A stretch of DNA of 64,000 nt from Aurelia coerulea (GCA_039566865.1 CM076953.1:4960001-5024000), one strand, 5' to 3'. Positions 38,501 to 53,500 are shown, numbered from the stretch's first letter. Program-made: numbers and translations. The notes: generated from the sequence alone by a model not told the origin.

Positions 38501-41500
38501 TATATTTGCAATGGAATTATGATGAAAGTGTACTTTTGAAAATCATGTGAAACAGATTGGCAAATTGACTCGTGAAATTGTATGCTAAATCCGCTAAATA
38601 TGGTGTAACAGAACAAAAAAGCTATCATATATATCCTCGTCATTTGATTTTGTGAATAAGCCCCACTCTTTATAACCCCTCTCTCCCTTTTAAGCCCCCC
38701 TTCTGGAGTGTCCAAAACAAAATAAGCGGGGGCTTAATAGAGCTATTACGGTAGACATAGGGCAAGTCTAAATTCTAGTTTGATGAATATTAAAACCAAA
38801 ATTGGCACTTCCGTTTCAAAATTAAATTCCCAATGAACTGAAGAAGTAAAATTAAAAATCACCTCGTGATGCTGTTTGTACAAATTTATCGAATCTTCAT
38901 TGCTATGACTCGGTTTTACAGGCTACAAATAAAACAAATATATTTGTCATGACAAACACACATAAGTGGGGGGAGGGGGATGGCTTGCAGTTGTCATCAC
39001 CAACTTTCTATGGCTTATCACACTAAAGTGATCACAAATGCGCGTAGATTTCTTTTTGCTACTTTTGTAATTCAAATATACAATATATACATAGCGTTCC
39101 GAGTCTGAAAACAGGTCGGGAGAGTTCGACCATCTCGAAAGAGATCTCTTTGTTGTTTCCCTCTCTGTTTTTGCAACGCTTTCAAGTTTATTGTTTAGTT
39201 GTTTGGTTTAGACATTGGTTGTATGTATTGTTGATTGTTAACTGACAATATCACTAGTTACTTGTTACTTGTTACTAGTGACAATATCACCTCCTTGTTA
39301 CTTGCAATTTTACAGAAATGATTTTTAAACTCATCAAGAAATTGCCAAACCCTAAGCACCTTTCCACTTCACCACATTGACAAAACAAAAAATTTTCTCC
39401 AGAGAAGCGATTCAAGTTACTGCATTATCGGAGATTATGAGAAAAGCCAAACATTTTTTGATCCAGTAAAATTGATCACGTATTGTAATGGACTTATTAT
39501 CTGAGTCCCTTGTCGCCCAGTGTCGTTTACTTCAATGATAAAACTTGGGTCAAAGCAGACTCATAATGTTACACTGAAAAACTTCACCATGTGTGGCCCA
39601 ATCCACTAGACCCTGTGCTTTCAGAAGGTAGAAAGAGATAGGCAGTGCCTAGGCAGTAGTGATTGGCTTGACCTATAAACAACACAGGGCCCCACAGGGT
39701 CATCCTTCTATGAATCTCTGGCGAGCAAGGTTTACTGCAGGTATATAAGGGATTCAATTATTCTTTTCTCGCCTGGCAAATACCGTTTCTAGAGAACGGT
39801 TAATATATGGTGGTGTCTACTTACCATAATTTCAGGATCTATGAGATGCCACAATTTCGTTTCGTATCTTGTGTCAGACTCTGTAATGGTGGCTAAAAGT
39901 TATTATATAGGTCAAACTATGAGGAATATACTTTGAGGTATATTTAAACAACATACTATCGTCATATGGTCAGTCTAAAACAAATCTCCATTAAAGCGAA
40001 TTACAGCGATACATGCCGGTTGCCGCGGTTCGCCTTGGAGTTCAAGTTGCTTCAACTTTTCAGCGATCGCCAGCGATATGCAATTTTATTCAACTTTTCA
40101 ATTCCCATTTCAATTTCCATTGTCTCGCCAGCGATCAAGCTAACAAATGGAGATTGATTTTACCGGCAATCTCAATAGCCAATCGCTACGATTCGCTGTG
40201 ATGGAGGTTGGCCTTAAAGGGAGATTTGCGATAACCCAAAATTGCTCATGCACGATTCTTCAACTGCTTTTATTCGCGGGAGTACATAAAAAAAATTTAA
40301 ACTGGATCCTACCTTAAAACATATTCTGCCCCTCTCTTACCCGTCTTGCCCCCCCCCCCCCACTCGATCCAGTAAGAAATTCACCAGAACGCCATGTGTA
40401 GGGTATCTTGCACTGTATCAGTTAAAGAGGCAGGCCCTGTTATCAAACAAGGACAGATTTTGTAAGACAATAGCACGAGTTGCTTTTGATTGACGTCGCA
40501 ATTCAAAGTGATTAGCGATCGCAGACAAAGGAAATTCTCTCAACCAGTAATTCAAAACAAGCAAAGTCGCAAAAGTTTCTCTGAAACCTCACTCGTTGTG
40601 CATTCCAGAAATCGTTTTCAAGAGCAAACATGACCATAGGTCGTAAGGAGAAGGATATATCTACACATCTGCCTTGGGCATTTAATTTGTTTGGTTCAAA
40701 AGCCTGCCGGGAGGCGATTCAATTCTCTCTTATATTTTTGGGTGTAATTAAAACACTTACCGCTCAACTTCTGAACCAAAGAAATAAAATGCCCCAGGTA
40801 GATGTGTAGATATATTCCTCTTCTTTCCATATATACTCATGTTTGCTCTTAAAAATAATTTCTGGAGTGCACAACGAGCGCGCTAGCTACCTGGGTTTCA
40901 GAGAAACTTTTGCGGTTTTGTTTGTGTTGAATTACTGACTGACTAGCACCTCGGTGTTATATTAGATTCGAAGTTGTCATTTGCTAGCCATATACAAACA
41001 GCTCTTACTAAATCTAGACAGGGAATAGGTATGATCAAATACCTCTCAAAGTACTTGCCACGTCACACATTAAATGAGCTGTACAAACTCTATGTTAGAC
41101 CGCATTTAGATTATGGTGATGTTATCTACCATACCCCAGCAAAAATCTGTGAATTCAGTCATGATACTATCTTGAATACCCAAATGGAGAAGCTAGAATC
41201 GGTTCAGTACTCTGCTGCGTTGGCAGTAACTGGTGCTTGGAAAGGGACATCCCGTGAGAAACTGTACAATGAGCTCGGATGGGAATCTTTGAACCTGCGA
41301 CGCTGGAGCAGGCGCCTTGTTATGTTTTACAAGATTGTAAATAACGTTACGCCAGAGTATACAAGGCATCCCATACCACAACTTGAACAGCCTATGTACT
41401 CTCTTCGTGAGCATCATGTCATTGGGCAAATAAAGGCAAGGACAGAGAGATTTAAAAACAGTTTTTACCCAAATTGTTTGAACGAATGGGACAAGCTCCA

Positions 41501-44500
41501 TCCTGAAATTAGACAGGCATCCTCGCTAAGTGTTTTTAAATCAAAAGTATTAGCTCTAATTCGGCCCCCTTCGAAACCAGTATATGGGATTCATGACCCG
41601 AAAGGTTTAGCTATCCTTACACAGTTAAGAGTCGGCCTCAGCAAATTAAGTTCTCACAAATTTAGGCACAATTTTAGAGATACAATAGACCCGATGTGTC
41701 CTGCAAATGATGGTGTTGAGGACACGGAACATTACCTGCTGCTTTGCCAATCTTATGAAGAACCTAGACGCGAGCTTCTCAATGGTCTCAATGCAATATT
41801 GCCTCCTAGTGGATTTTCTAACCTCTCAAATGAATTATTAGTTGAACTCATTCTGTATGGCAATGAAAGGTTACAACCTGACGTTAATAAAAGAATAATC
41901 GAGGCTACTCTAAAATTCGTTCACGCAACAAAGCGCTTTTGATGTCTGCTGCAAACCCCCAATACATGGACACATCCTCCCTTTGTAAATGTTTGTATTA
42001 GTTAATTTTCTTCTTTAATGTTTAGATTTATAACTATATGTTAAATGTCCACAGGGTTGATATGTATTTCCATTCTCCTTGTGGCATCGTTTTTGTAATC
42101 TTTTGTAGTTGTTGTATTTTTATGAGATTATATAAAAAAAAAAAAAAAAAAAAAAAATTACTGACTGAGAGAATTTCGTATGTCTGCGATTGCTAATCGC
42201 TTTGAATTCAGGTGTCAATGAAAGCAACCCATGCTATTGTCTTACAAAATCTGTCCTTGTTCTCTTATCATATAAATAAAAAGAAGTTTTACAAAGCATT
42301 GACTGCAAGCTGGCACCAAGACAAAGAAATACACCATCCAGCCCTACTAGGATGATGATTGGATAGGATAGCCATGGGTGGTTAAACCCCGCAGTTGTGC
42401 TCGATTGCCACAGCTTTGCTCTTTAGCGGAGAAACACTACTATGGAGGAGCTAGCATAAGAAAGATACCTCCTCCGCAGAAATAAAAATACTTTCCTCCG
42501 CAGCGGCATAAATGCTGAAACATAACTGTGGTGTCTAACAACCCATGGGATAGCCTACGAGTAGACTAATTATCCAAAAGAAGAAATGGTCTACGAAACA
42601 AAGAGCAGAAGCTTGCTACAGCGGATTTTAAATTTCTGGAAACTTCATTGATGCTCATTTCATTTCATTTTAAATTCTTTATACACGGTGCCCCATCAGC
42701 GAAGACTGACTGCTTTTCAGGGAGCCGTGGTAAAACCTAATTACAATATTATTAAAATAAAAAGGAATATTTACAATGTTAAATTAGAACAAATGTAGAA
42801 TTAAAGGCTATTTTCTACTTAATCTACATTTAAAAGTAGACAGAGAGCGAGCTAGCTTGACCTCATGTTCTAATTCGTTCCAAACCTTTGATCCACGGAA
42901 CGAAAATGCCTTTTGGCCATTGCTCGTTTGTTGAGATGCGTTTCGCATACTATTTGAATAGGGGATTAATATGATTATGGGAGTGGTCATAAATCATGAC
43001 AGGGGCAAGGGTGCAAGGAAGCAAATAAGGAAGGGTCTGAAATATATGTAAGGAAAATAAGGAAGGGATAGAAATATATCAGTGCCTATCGTGCGAAAAT
43101 CCATCCTTTATTTTGAACATTTTCCAGTGAAAGGAGCTAACATATAATCTAAGATCTGGTTCACTATTAATGCTGCCACAAGCGAAAACTACAACCTATG
43201 GAACCAGTCATTGACCTTCATTTCATTTTCATTTTATTCTTATTTAGACACAATACCCTATCAGCACTTCAAGTAAATATGAATATTAATCTAAACAAAA
43301 AAAAATAAAGCTGCTCTTCCAAGGGGTTGTGTTTGCGTCGCTCTACCTCAAGAACTCCCTTAATCTTACTTTAAAGGAGCTCAATGTTGCAGAGTCTCGT
43401 ATATGCTTCGGGATCTCGTTCCAGGTACTTGCTCCCTGGTATCCAAAAGACTTTTTGCAGTATTCAAGACGAAGCCGAGGAATTTCGAAATCATCAATTT
43501 TTCTTGTGTTATATCTCGAAATATTCGACCTAGGAGTGAATTTATTTTTGAGGTTCTCTGGGCAGAGTCCATTGTTAATTTTGTATGTAGTAATTAGCCT
43601 GTCATATTTTATTAGATTGCGTACATCGAGCCAATCACATACCCAGCCATCTTTGTGCCTTGCGCATTCGATTAGTCTGCGTGCCCTGTTTTGCAACCTC
43701 TGTAGGGATTCCAACCTTTAGAGATAGCATCCTCTGGAACAGCCTAAAAAGCTCACCGTCTGTTGTATATTTCAAAAGATCGATAAAAGAATGGAAGGGT
43801 GAAAATTGCACACGCAAAAATTGCTTGTAGAAACAATATCTCTGGAAACCTCTCCGCCAAAAGTAATCTTGTAAATCGTTGTAAATAAACTTATTTTCTT
43901 GATTTTCTTGTAATTTTTTTCCTCTGTAGATAGTTGGTTTGAATTAGCTATTGTATACAAGCTATTGTAAATACTAACCATAAAGAATTCAATAATAATG
44001 ATAACATATAATAACAATTTTGGAGTAAATTTGTTGGGGTGTGAAAATTTTGAGGAATCCATGCCAGGGTTTGAACTGAAATGCAAAATATTTCAATGTT
44101 TTCAAACGTATTCTAAATTCTGTATATTTTGCCACTACAGATTGGCTTCTTCTGTCTGTTAACTTCTCTCATTCTATTCAGTGCTAACAAGGCATTGTTA
44201 GTAACTCAAGAAAATTGTAGTACTTCTTCAGGTTTGAAACTTGCGAGGAAAAATTAGATAGGACCTGAAACTTTATATGGCTAGATTGCAGGGGTCAAAG
44301 ATTTTAGCACAAATTCCCAATATGCTTCCACCCCTTTCCTGTTATCAATAAAGACAGCTCAGTGATTTAGGATTCACTCAGTGAGTGAGTCAGTGAGTGA
44401 GTCAGTGATTTAGGATTTATTCTTTTACGTTTTTCTCTCATACTCAGTTCTTTGCATGTAAATAATGAATTGATGTAAATAGGTTTTTAACGTTATGGTT

Positions 44501-47500
44501 TTTATTATTGTAATTAGGATTATTCAGGTTAGGTTCATTTTTCATATATTGTAATGTTTTTATCGGAGGGCCCCTTGAAAAACGGTTCCTACCGAAGGGC
44601 TACCCTCCTGAAGTAAATCAAATAAAAAAATCAAATCAAATCAAACAGCTCCCTAATTGGGCGGCCATAGCAAACTCTTGCTCCTCGTTTTGCAGCCTCT
44701 TCCTTCTATTGGAGAATAGGTCTACCTGTAGGCTCGGACAGGAGGGTTAGCTCGCTTCCATATAATTATAAATCAACTTACCAGAGCGTGTTCTTGGCGC
44801 ATCAATTCGTTTATCCCCGGCTATTGGTGGATGGGAATGAATTCGATTCATTTTGTGCGGGTTTACAGGTAGACTGTTGCTTATTTGATCTTGTGGTTCC
44901 GGTATGGTCGGAAAAGGAGATGCCCGGGGGCTGGAATTCAAACTGGATCGATTTGAATCGCCAGCTGGTTTTATAGGAGTAAAATTTGTAACATCTAGAT
45001 TCATTGACTGATAGCCGCCCAGACCTGATTGCACTCTAATATTCTGCGTCGAAGGTGTGTTTGGTGCGGAGAAAGTCCTGCCAATCCTTGGATCAATTCT
45101 CGATTCGTCAGCCATGTTCAGCATCGCAATCTGCGCATTGACATCATCAACACTTGAGTGTTCCGGTATCGTTTTTGTGTACAACCGTTCATTCCAAGCA
45201 TGAATCGGATGACGAATATACATTTCCGAGGACGGTTGAGTGCCCGGGCTTTGTGACCGCATACCAGGCTGATAGCTCATTGGGGTACTTGGGTCCACAT
45301 ACTGTGGCTGATAAGCCTGTCGCGGGGAATACTGAGAATGCCTCTCAGAAGGAGAAGTTGCAAAACTCTTTTCTTGGTTTGATGAACCGCTGTGAAGATA
45401 ATCGTCTTGGGCTGGGTTCTGATACATGCCTTGACTATTTGCGGGATACCGAGGAGGCAAATAGGGTCGTGAGCTCCCCCCTGCCAATTCACGATATCGC
45501 TGTTCTAATAACCATCTTTGATCTGCATACTGATATCCATAACCATACGGATCAGGAGGCAAGTCTACAAGCGATTGAATGCTCTGTGGTGGAAAACCCT
45601 GTGACATATGTTCAGGTCTTTGACTCCAATGGGAATACTGGGGATTGTGACTCATACTCCGTTCGTACATGTAGTGAGATGGCATGTCCCCCGGGATATA
45701 ATCCCCAGGAGGACGAGTATGTACTGAATGGGGATCATGAGAAAACGAATGGGAATAATCTTCCATGAAGGGTGGCTGAGCGCTTGATGACATGCGAGGC
45801 GGTGACTGCAGATCGGCCCCTTGATGCCGTGAATCCGGGCCTTGATGCCGTGAATCCGGGCCTTGTTGTCGTAAATCTGGTCCCTGTTGTAGTAAATCAG
45901 ATCCTTGATGTCGTAAATCAGATCCTTGATGTCGTAAATCAGATCCTTGATGTCGTAAATCAGATCCCTGATGTCGTAAATCAGATCCTTGATGACGCAA
46001 ATCAGGGCCTGGATGGCGCAAATCTGGTCCCTGTTGTCGTAAATCAGATCCTTGATGTCGTGAATCCGAGCTTGGATGACGCAAATCAGGGCCCGGATGG
46101 CGTAAATCTGCTCCTTGATGTCGTAACTGTTCTAAACTATGTTGATAACCTTGCCATTGTGAAGTATTTCTTGGGTAAATTGGTTCAATAGACCGCTTCA
46201 CGCGATCTTCAGCATCATGCGTAACACTCGGCTTGCGCTGCATTTCTTGGGGCTGTGGAGGACTCGAAACGTCATCTTTTAATGGGACACTTGCTTTTAC
46301 CGCAACGGAAGTCGAAACTGATGGCATACCCGGCGCACTTTCTCTTCCCATATCAGAATTAGGACCGAAAAGTGGGGTTGCTTCTTTCCCTACCATCATG
46401 GAAGGACTTTTTCTAAATTCTACAACGTTCTGCTTCGTATTTAAGTTAATTGACGCTGTTCCTTCGCTATTTTCATCGTTACTATCGGAAATAGTGGACG
46501 ATGGCTTTTCGTCCGGAGGTATGGATGTCCGGATTTGTGTCTTGATCGCTGAATCAAGTGTACTACAACTCCCTGATTCGTACGAAGACATGGAATCGTC
46601 GTCTTTGTTGGCAGGTGTTTTTGTTATCTTCAAAGGTACATCGCCACCAACGACGTACTAAAATCAAAAGAATGAAGTATTTCAATGATCAAAAATTACA
46701 GGTATTGTGGAGCCCCATTTTCGATACTGCTGTTCTGTCTGGGGCTGCGCCGGTTTAACTGAAATTAATCAGTTACAAAAACTTTAAAAGCGTGCTGCTA
46801 GGATAATAACAAATAGCAGATTCGATGCCCCAAGCAGACCTCTTATCGAAGAGCTGGGATGGAAGACCGTTGACGAACTGATTACCAGTGAATCTAAGAC
46901 AATGGTCTTCAAGTCCCTGAATGAGCTGGCCCCACACCCGAAACTGTGACCTCTTCACCCGAAATTCGCTGTGTTCGTCATACAGTCTTCGTAACTCGGG
47001 GACCGACTTGAGGTTACCGATGAAAAGGTCAACTAATGGCCAGAAATGTTTCTCTTATAGAGGCGCTAAACTATGGAATAGCCTGTCAGCCGAGTCAAAG
47101 CGGGCAACCTCTCTGTATTGTAAATTTTGAACATTATTGTACATATTTTTTAGATATTGTAAATAAGGTTCTATAGTTTGATTTAATTAATAGCTTTTTC
47201 CCTTTTATATTATATTGTAATTAACGTTTTTATCGGAGGGCCCCTTGAAAATCAACTTGTTGAAAGGCAACCCTCCTTAAAAGAATTAAATATGAAAATA
47301 TAAATAATATAACGGGTTATCCAGAAAAAGCCCGCCATTCTAAAGACTACAGCTCTCTAAACATATAAGCAATAAAATATTCCAATATCTCATTGAATAG
47401 CTAACGTGTTCGATAATTTTCAGATTTTTCTCTGGCTGAAATCGGTCACTCAGTTCAAGTTTTACAGGGGATTTTCTCGAGAAGGTCCCTTTGAGAAACC

Positions 47501-50500
47501 TTTAAAAACTTGCTAAAATCACGAGCAAATTTCCCTGATATTTTTACCGCACAGCAATGAATTGAACATGTTTTAGCACGTGCTATCCTCCTGACAAGAT
47601 GAATAAGTCCTCCCCCTCCTAGCACGAATTACTTTATCAGGAGGATTCCATTCTCCCACGAGGAGCCAAAATACACGAAACATGTAAGTGTCATCATTGT
47701 TAGGAAGGAAAATAAAGGAAATTTTGCTCGTCGTATTCACTCGTTTTGAAAGGGGCTTTCTGCAGAAATCTCCGATATCCACGGGAAGGAAAGACGGATT
47801 AAAGTCACGTAAATTGCTGAATCCAATTCAACATATAGGGGATGAAGAAAGAAGTCTTCAATACATTAAAAGCTCTATTAAGCCCCTGGGGGGCTTGTCT
47901 TATTTCGGACATTCCAGAGGGGGAGGGGGCTTAAAAGAGAGGGGGTTTATTAGAGAGGGGGGCTTATTCACAAAATCAAATTACAAGGATATATATGATA
48001 TCTTTTCAGTCCTTTTACCCCATATTTGGCCGATACAATTTTGCTAGTCAAATACATAAATCTAACACAGTTTTATATCAAACCATATCAAATTAACATG
48101 CAAACTTGTTTAAGTAAATTGATGGAAGATCTGGGGTGGCCTATGGAAATTGAGATAGGCGGGGGAGGGGCTTAATAGAGAGGGCGGCTTATTTGAAATT
48201 TCGCCTCAGAGGGGAGGGGTTTATTGGATTGGTTGATTGGCTTAAGAGAGGGGGGCTTAATAGAGCTTTTACGGTATCAATGTTTTGATATGCAGGGCGT
48301 CGTAAACGCCGCACCGAGCGCTTTTATGACTCACACGGTAGAAACCTAATCAAGAATGAACCCTTTCATACGTCACGCCTGACGCATGCCTAAAACTGGG
48401 AACTCGATGATTTTGCGTCTTTTCTCGCTACGAACGACATATTATTCTTTTCTCTATTTGTTGTGGTTGCTTTGTATATTTTAATATTTTATGATGATAT
48501 AAAAAAATGCCTAAAACAGACAGACAGAATCCATTCAGATAATATGGGCGAGAATCTTATGCTGCTTCACAGCAATCAAAAGCAAACTATGGGTCTAAAG
48601 TCTATCTTAAATGAAATGTCATGTAAGATTTGCGATAACGCAAAATTAGTCATGCAAAACACTTCGATATTTGTTATTGGCGGGCATTTTCACGTGACAT
48701 CTAATTTGCGACAGACTGAGTACGACGATAATATTTACCTTGGACGCTCTTTCAAGAAAAGTTACAATAGCAGCAAACGGTGGACGTATTCTCGTTTCCT
48801 TGCTCCATGAACTGCAAAGAGCAAAGAGTAAAATGAGTTTAAATTCTCTGGCTGTTAAGATCTGGATACATTACACTAGCTGGGTGACTGGGGGTGACTT
48901 CTGGAAAACAGAATAACACAAGATCTAGCATTGTTAAAATTTCATCAAGGCTATCGTCGATTTCTACGCTGTACCTTACGAATTTGATTAAGCTCTGGTT
49001 TGTAGGAAGAGGCAATTTGAGCTTTCAAGATTAATATTTCTGCTCTCAAAGAAGCAATACCAACAAACGAGGTACCTATGTTCAAGTTAACTGTCGAGGA
49101 ACATGTTTAGAGCGATTAGAAAAAGATTGAAGCTAAATTCATCAAATCCGCATACATTTTTTGGGACCCCCGGTATAATATCATCATATCTATAAACGTA
49201 AACTTGTTCAGCAACAATGTGCTGTTATCAATCAAGGATCCTGTCTAAAATAAACAAAATTAAATACAAACGAGAAAAGCAACATACATCAAGAAGATAA
49301 AATGTTAAAAGTCAAAGTTAAAATTTCTACAGAAAGTCTTAAATCGTAAGATTGAGGCTTCAGTCTTTCAAACGAACCTGTATACTTAATCCTGTCATCC
49401 AAAATATTCCCGACATCTAACAGAACTCTTCCATTAATGAAATTTGAGTAAAGCATTTCAAATCACTAAATCCCGTACGTCGTATCTCTACTACCTATCT
49501 GCGTTATCAATGGCGTCCAGTAAAGACATCATGATACAAAACGACGCTACGAAGAACTTTCCCGTTTATGAAATTCTTGTCAAATTAAAAAAAAACCCTA
49601 CTTCTTGAATCCAAAATAGGTTTCTGCGTCGTTTTCGGCACCTTTGTTTGTCGGAAAGCATGTGAATTCCCTCAATCAGATTCAATTTGAAGGAGCATAT
49701 TTCTGTTTATGTCGGGAAATCACCATACGCTGATTCACGAGGGACCGTAACTCAGCAATGATAACACAAAAGTATGTAACAGGTGATGACGTAGACTTAT
49801 GACATTTCGTTCCTTGCTTCCCAGCGTTCTTTGATAATCTGATATCAAATGGTCAATAGTATATGCGCATACTAACCGGTTGTACAGGAAAACATAAAGC
49901 CCGAGGTCTTAAAAGTACAGACCGAGCTTGCGAGGTCTGTGCATTAAGACCGAGGGCTTTATATTTTCCTGTACAACTACAAAACCGGTTAGTATGAGTT
50001 TTATTACCTGATAGCTTCTAATTTTGACTTATACCATTTAGTCAAACTCATTTTGTTACTGTTATGTCGTTTGAGTTCATTGTAAATCTCACAGGCCTAA
50101 ATTAGTTGCTGTGGTGACAAAAACGCGTCCTTGTATCGTATTATACAAGGCTACGGGAAAACCGCGGGAAATGTGCGATTAGCCAATGGGATTGGCGGGA
50201 TTCTTGTATTACCTCGTGTTTGAAACGTCAGTCAGGTAATAGAGACTCATATCACTACCCTTACAAAGTGGGTCCCTTTAGGCCCGCATAGAGTGGTTCC
50301 TTCAGTATTCACCAATAAAATTGCTAGAATTTAGTTTGCAAGCAATAAGGAGGCGGTATTTAGACAGTTGTTGTTGTTGCATATAAAAACGGTTCAAACG
50401 GCCCAGAGTTTTCGTAGCTGCGATGGATCTATATTGTTTCTACAGAGGAAGATCACTGCTTGAAAGGTAAATATTTTGCGGTTAGTAGGTCAGGAAAACA

Positions 50501-53500
50501 TCATTCTCTGTACCAAAAGTTTGCTTTTCAATGTTTAAGCTCTTTAAACCAGACTTTGAAGCGATTTTGTTGGGTATAAGAGAACTCCCGCTAGTTTAGG
50601 CCATTTCGAGAAAGGGGGTCTAATTTTTAAGAGTATTAGTATGAGTCCCTGTTGACCATTCGACCAAGTGATATCAGCAAATCAAAAAAGCATATCGAAA
50701 TTAAGAATTGAAATTAATGAAACTTTAGAAACTGCCTCATGGGTGACCGGGGAGGGGGCGATTTCTGGAAAACAGAATAACACAAGGTCCACTATTTTTC
50801 AAATTTCATCAAGGTTATCGCTGATTTATACGCTGTGTCTTTATAATTTGGTTAGGCCACAAGGCTAAAGCTCTGGTTTGCAGGGAGAGGCAAATTTGAG
50901 CTTTCAAGATTAACATGTCTGCGCTCAAAGCACTAATACCAACAAACAAGGTACCTATGTTCAAGTTAACTATCGAGGAACATTTTCAGAATGATTAGAC
51001 ATTGATTGAAGCTAAATTCATATCGCTGGAGTAAACCAAATCCGTATACATTTTTTGGGACTCCCCGTACTTGATACACTTACATCGTTTGATAACGTCG
51101 AGGCTTTTGTCTTACTTCTGACGCATCATTTCTCGAATAGGCCCCTCTCTTCCAAGCAAAATTTTTAAATATTTTCTCAATAATAACAGAAAAAATCTTT
51201 TTGTATGCGTGTCGTACAATGTTGCTATTGTAATATAACTATTCAAAATAAAATGATTGTACCTTGAACAGAGACGATAAAACACGACGTTTCGAGCTTA
51301 GCCCGTTATCAAGTCAAACAAATAACCTCTTGATAACGGGCTAAGCTCGAAACGTTGTGTTTTATCATCTCTGTGCAAGGTACAATTGTTTTATTTCAAA
51401 TAGTTATATATCTCTATAATAATCTCTCAAATAACCTCTCCACGTCTATAAAAACTCAGAGGTTATCAAAGATTTCCCATCTATTTAGCTAAAGGTTAAG
51501 AGGTTAACAACTGTTGGATTTGTGTATTTGACTTGTAAAATTGTATGTTGATTTCGCAAAATATGAGGCGTAAGAACTGAAATTCGCATCCTTGTCATTT
51601 GATTTCGTGAATAAGTCCCCCTTTTTGATTACAAAGTCCTTTGTAATCTAAGAAGGGGCTCCAATGTCAGTCAGAAAGTAAGTAAGTAACCCACTTCCGT
51701 CACGCTCGTTAAAACAATTAATTAACGTTTTATCTCTGCTAATTGGCACTGAAATAAAGAAGGCGCACATAAACCGCATACAAGACAGAAGTTTCCCGCG
51801 ATCCTATAGCAACATTTGACGTCGGCTTATTTCATGTTAGACAGATTTGACACCATAAGATGGATAAATTACGATGATGTTTACCCTGGCACAACAACAA
51901 ATTTACCCAGAATTGGCACGTTCTTGACTTCATTAGCAGCTTAATTATGTTAAAACAATCGTTTTCTAGAACGAACGCATCATTAGCCACTTATTGATAG
52001 TACTCATTATGCAAATAAGTCAACTTTAGAGGATGATGTAACCGGTGGCCTGCAAAGAGGCTAGCATTCGCAGAATCACCGAAGGTAGAAGGACCCCCCT
52101 CCTACACAGCTACAAGTGCAAACGTCGCAGGTGAAGTTGAGAGGAAAGGTGCAGAATTACAGCAAACAATGGCGCATTGACTGGGGGAAGTCACATGGTC
52201 ACACTGAACCAAAAGATCTCCATTGCATATGATTCTGCACAGAGGTTATCTTCGTGACTGCTTGCCTCAAATTAGAAGCCCGCGAATAGAAACATTCTGC
52301 ATCGTAAATCTCACATGACATCTAATTTGAGACAGATGCACCAATAGTTTCATGCACGAACTAAGCAAACTGGGGGTAATGACTTTGGATTTTTTGCGTA
52401 TCATCCTCGTTTGACATAAAGATCCAAATATTGCTTTCAAACGATTCTTGTCCTTATACAAGGCGCTTGATTTTCTATTGAAGGCAACTTTAGCAGCAAC
52501 ACTCATCTCTCTGACTGTAGCAGCATCAATGATCATTTGGGCTTATGGAGAAATCAATATTCAGTTTTCTTATGCTTACTTAGCTCAGGTCGTACTTTGT
52601 AATCATCCAAAAGGATCTTATGTTTTATTACAAAGTCCAACTTTGTAATCTAAGAAGGGGCTTCGATGTCAGTCAGAAAGAAAGTAAGTAACCCACTTCC
52701 GTCACGCTCGTTAAAGCAATTGATTAACGTTTTATCTCTGCTAATTGGCACTGAAATAAAGAAGGCGCACATAAACCGCATACAAGACAGAAGTTTCCCG
52801 CGATCCTATAGCAACATTTGACGTCGGCTTATTTCATGTTAGACAGATTTGACACCATAAGATGGATAAATTACGATGATGTTTACCCTGGCACAACAAC
52901 AAATTTACCCAGAATTGGCACGTTCTTGACTTCATTAGCAGCTTAATTATGTTAAAACAATCGTTTTCTAGAACGAACGCATCATTAGCCACTTATTGAT
53001 AGTACTCATTATGCAAATAAGTCAACTTTAGAGGATGATGTAACCGGTGGCCTGCACAGAGGCTAGCATTTGCAGAATCACCGAGGGTAGAAGGACCCCC
53101 CTCTTACACAGCTACAGATGCAAATGTCATTGAAATTGAGAGGAAAGGTGCAGAACCTCAGCAAACAATGGCGCCACTGACTGGGGGAAGACACGTGACC
53201 ACATTGAACCAAAATGCCTTCATGCCTTCAGAGGTTATCTTGGTGACTGCTTGTCTTGAATTAGATGCCCGCGAATAACAACCATTGAAATGTTTTACAG
53301 GGCTCTGCATAAGTAATTTTGCGTTATCGTAAATCTCACATGACATCCAATTTGAGACAGATGCACCAAAGATTTCATGCACGAACAAAGACCTCAAATA
53401 GGCAAACCAGGGCTAATGAATTTTATTTTTTGCGTATCATTCTGATTTCACATAAAGATAGAAAATTGCTTGTCAGGCGATTCGTTTGATTTTCGATTGA

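Noticed and set aside
43329..43721. 130-codon plus-strand frame
   Set aside because: Shadow of the LINE C-terminal frame on the minus strand, which has clear conserved words.
45154..45768. 204-codon plus-strand open frame
   Set aside because: It is antisense to the TAK1 linker exon; composition follows from the low-complexity sense strand, and splice phase supports the minus strand.
45772..46191. 139-codon plus-strand frame with LDVVNQI repeats
   Set aside because: It is the mirror translation of the RHQGSDL minisatellite on the minus strand.
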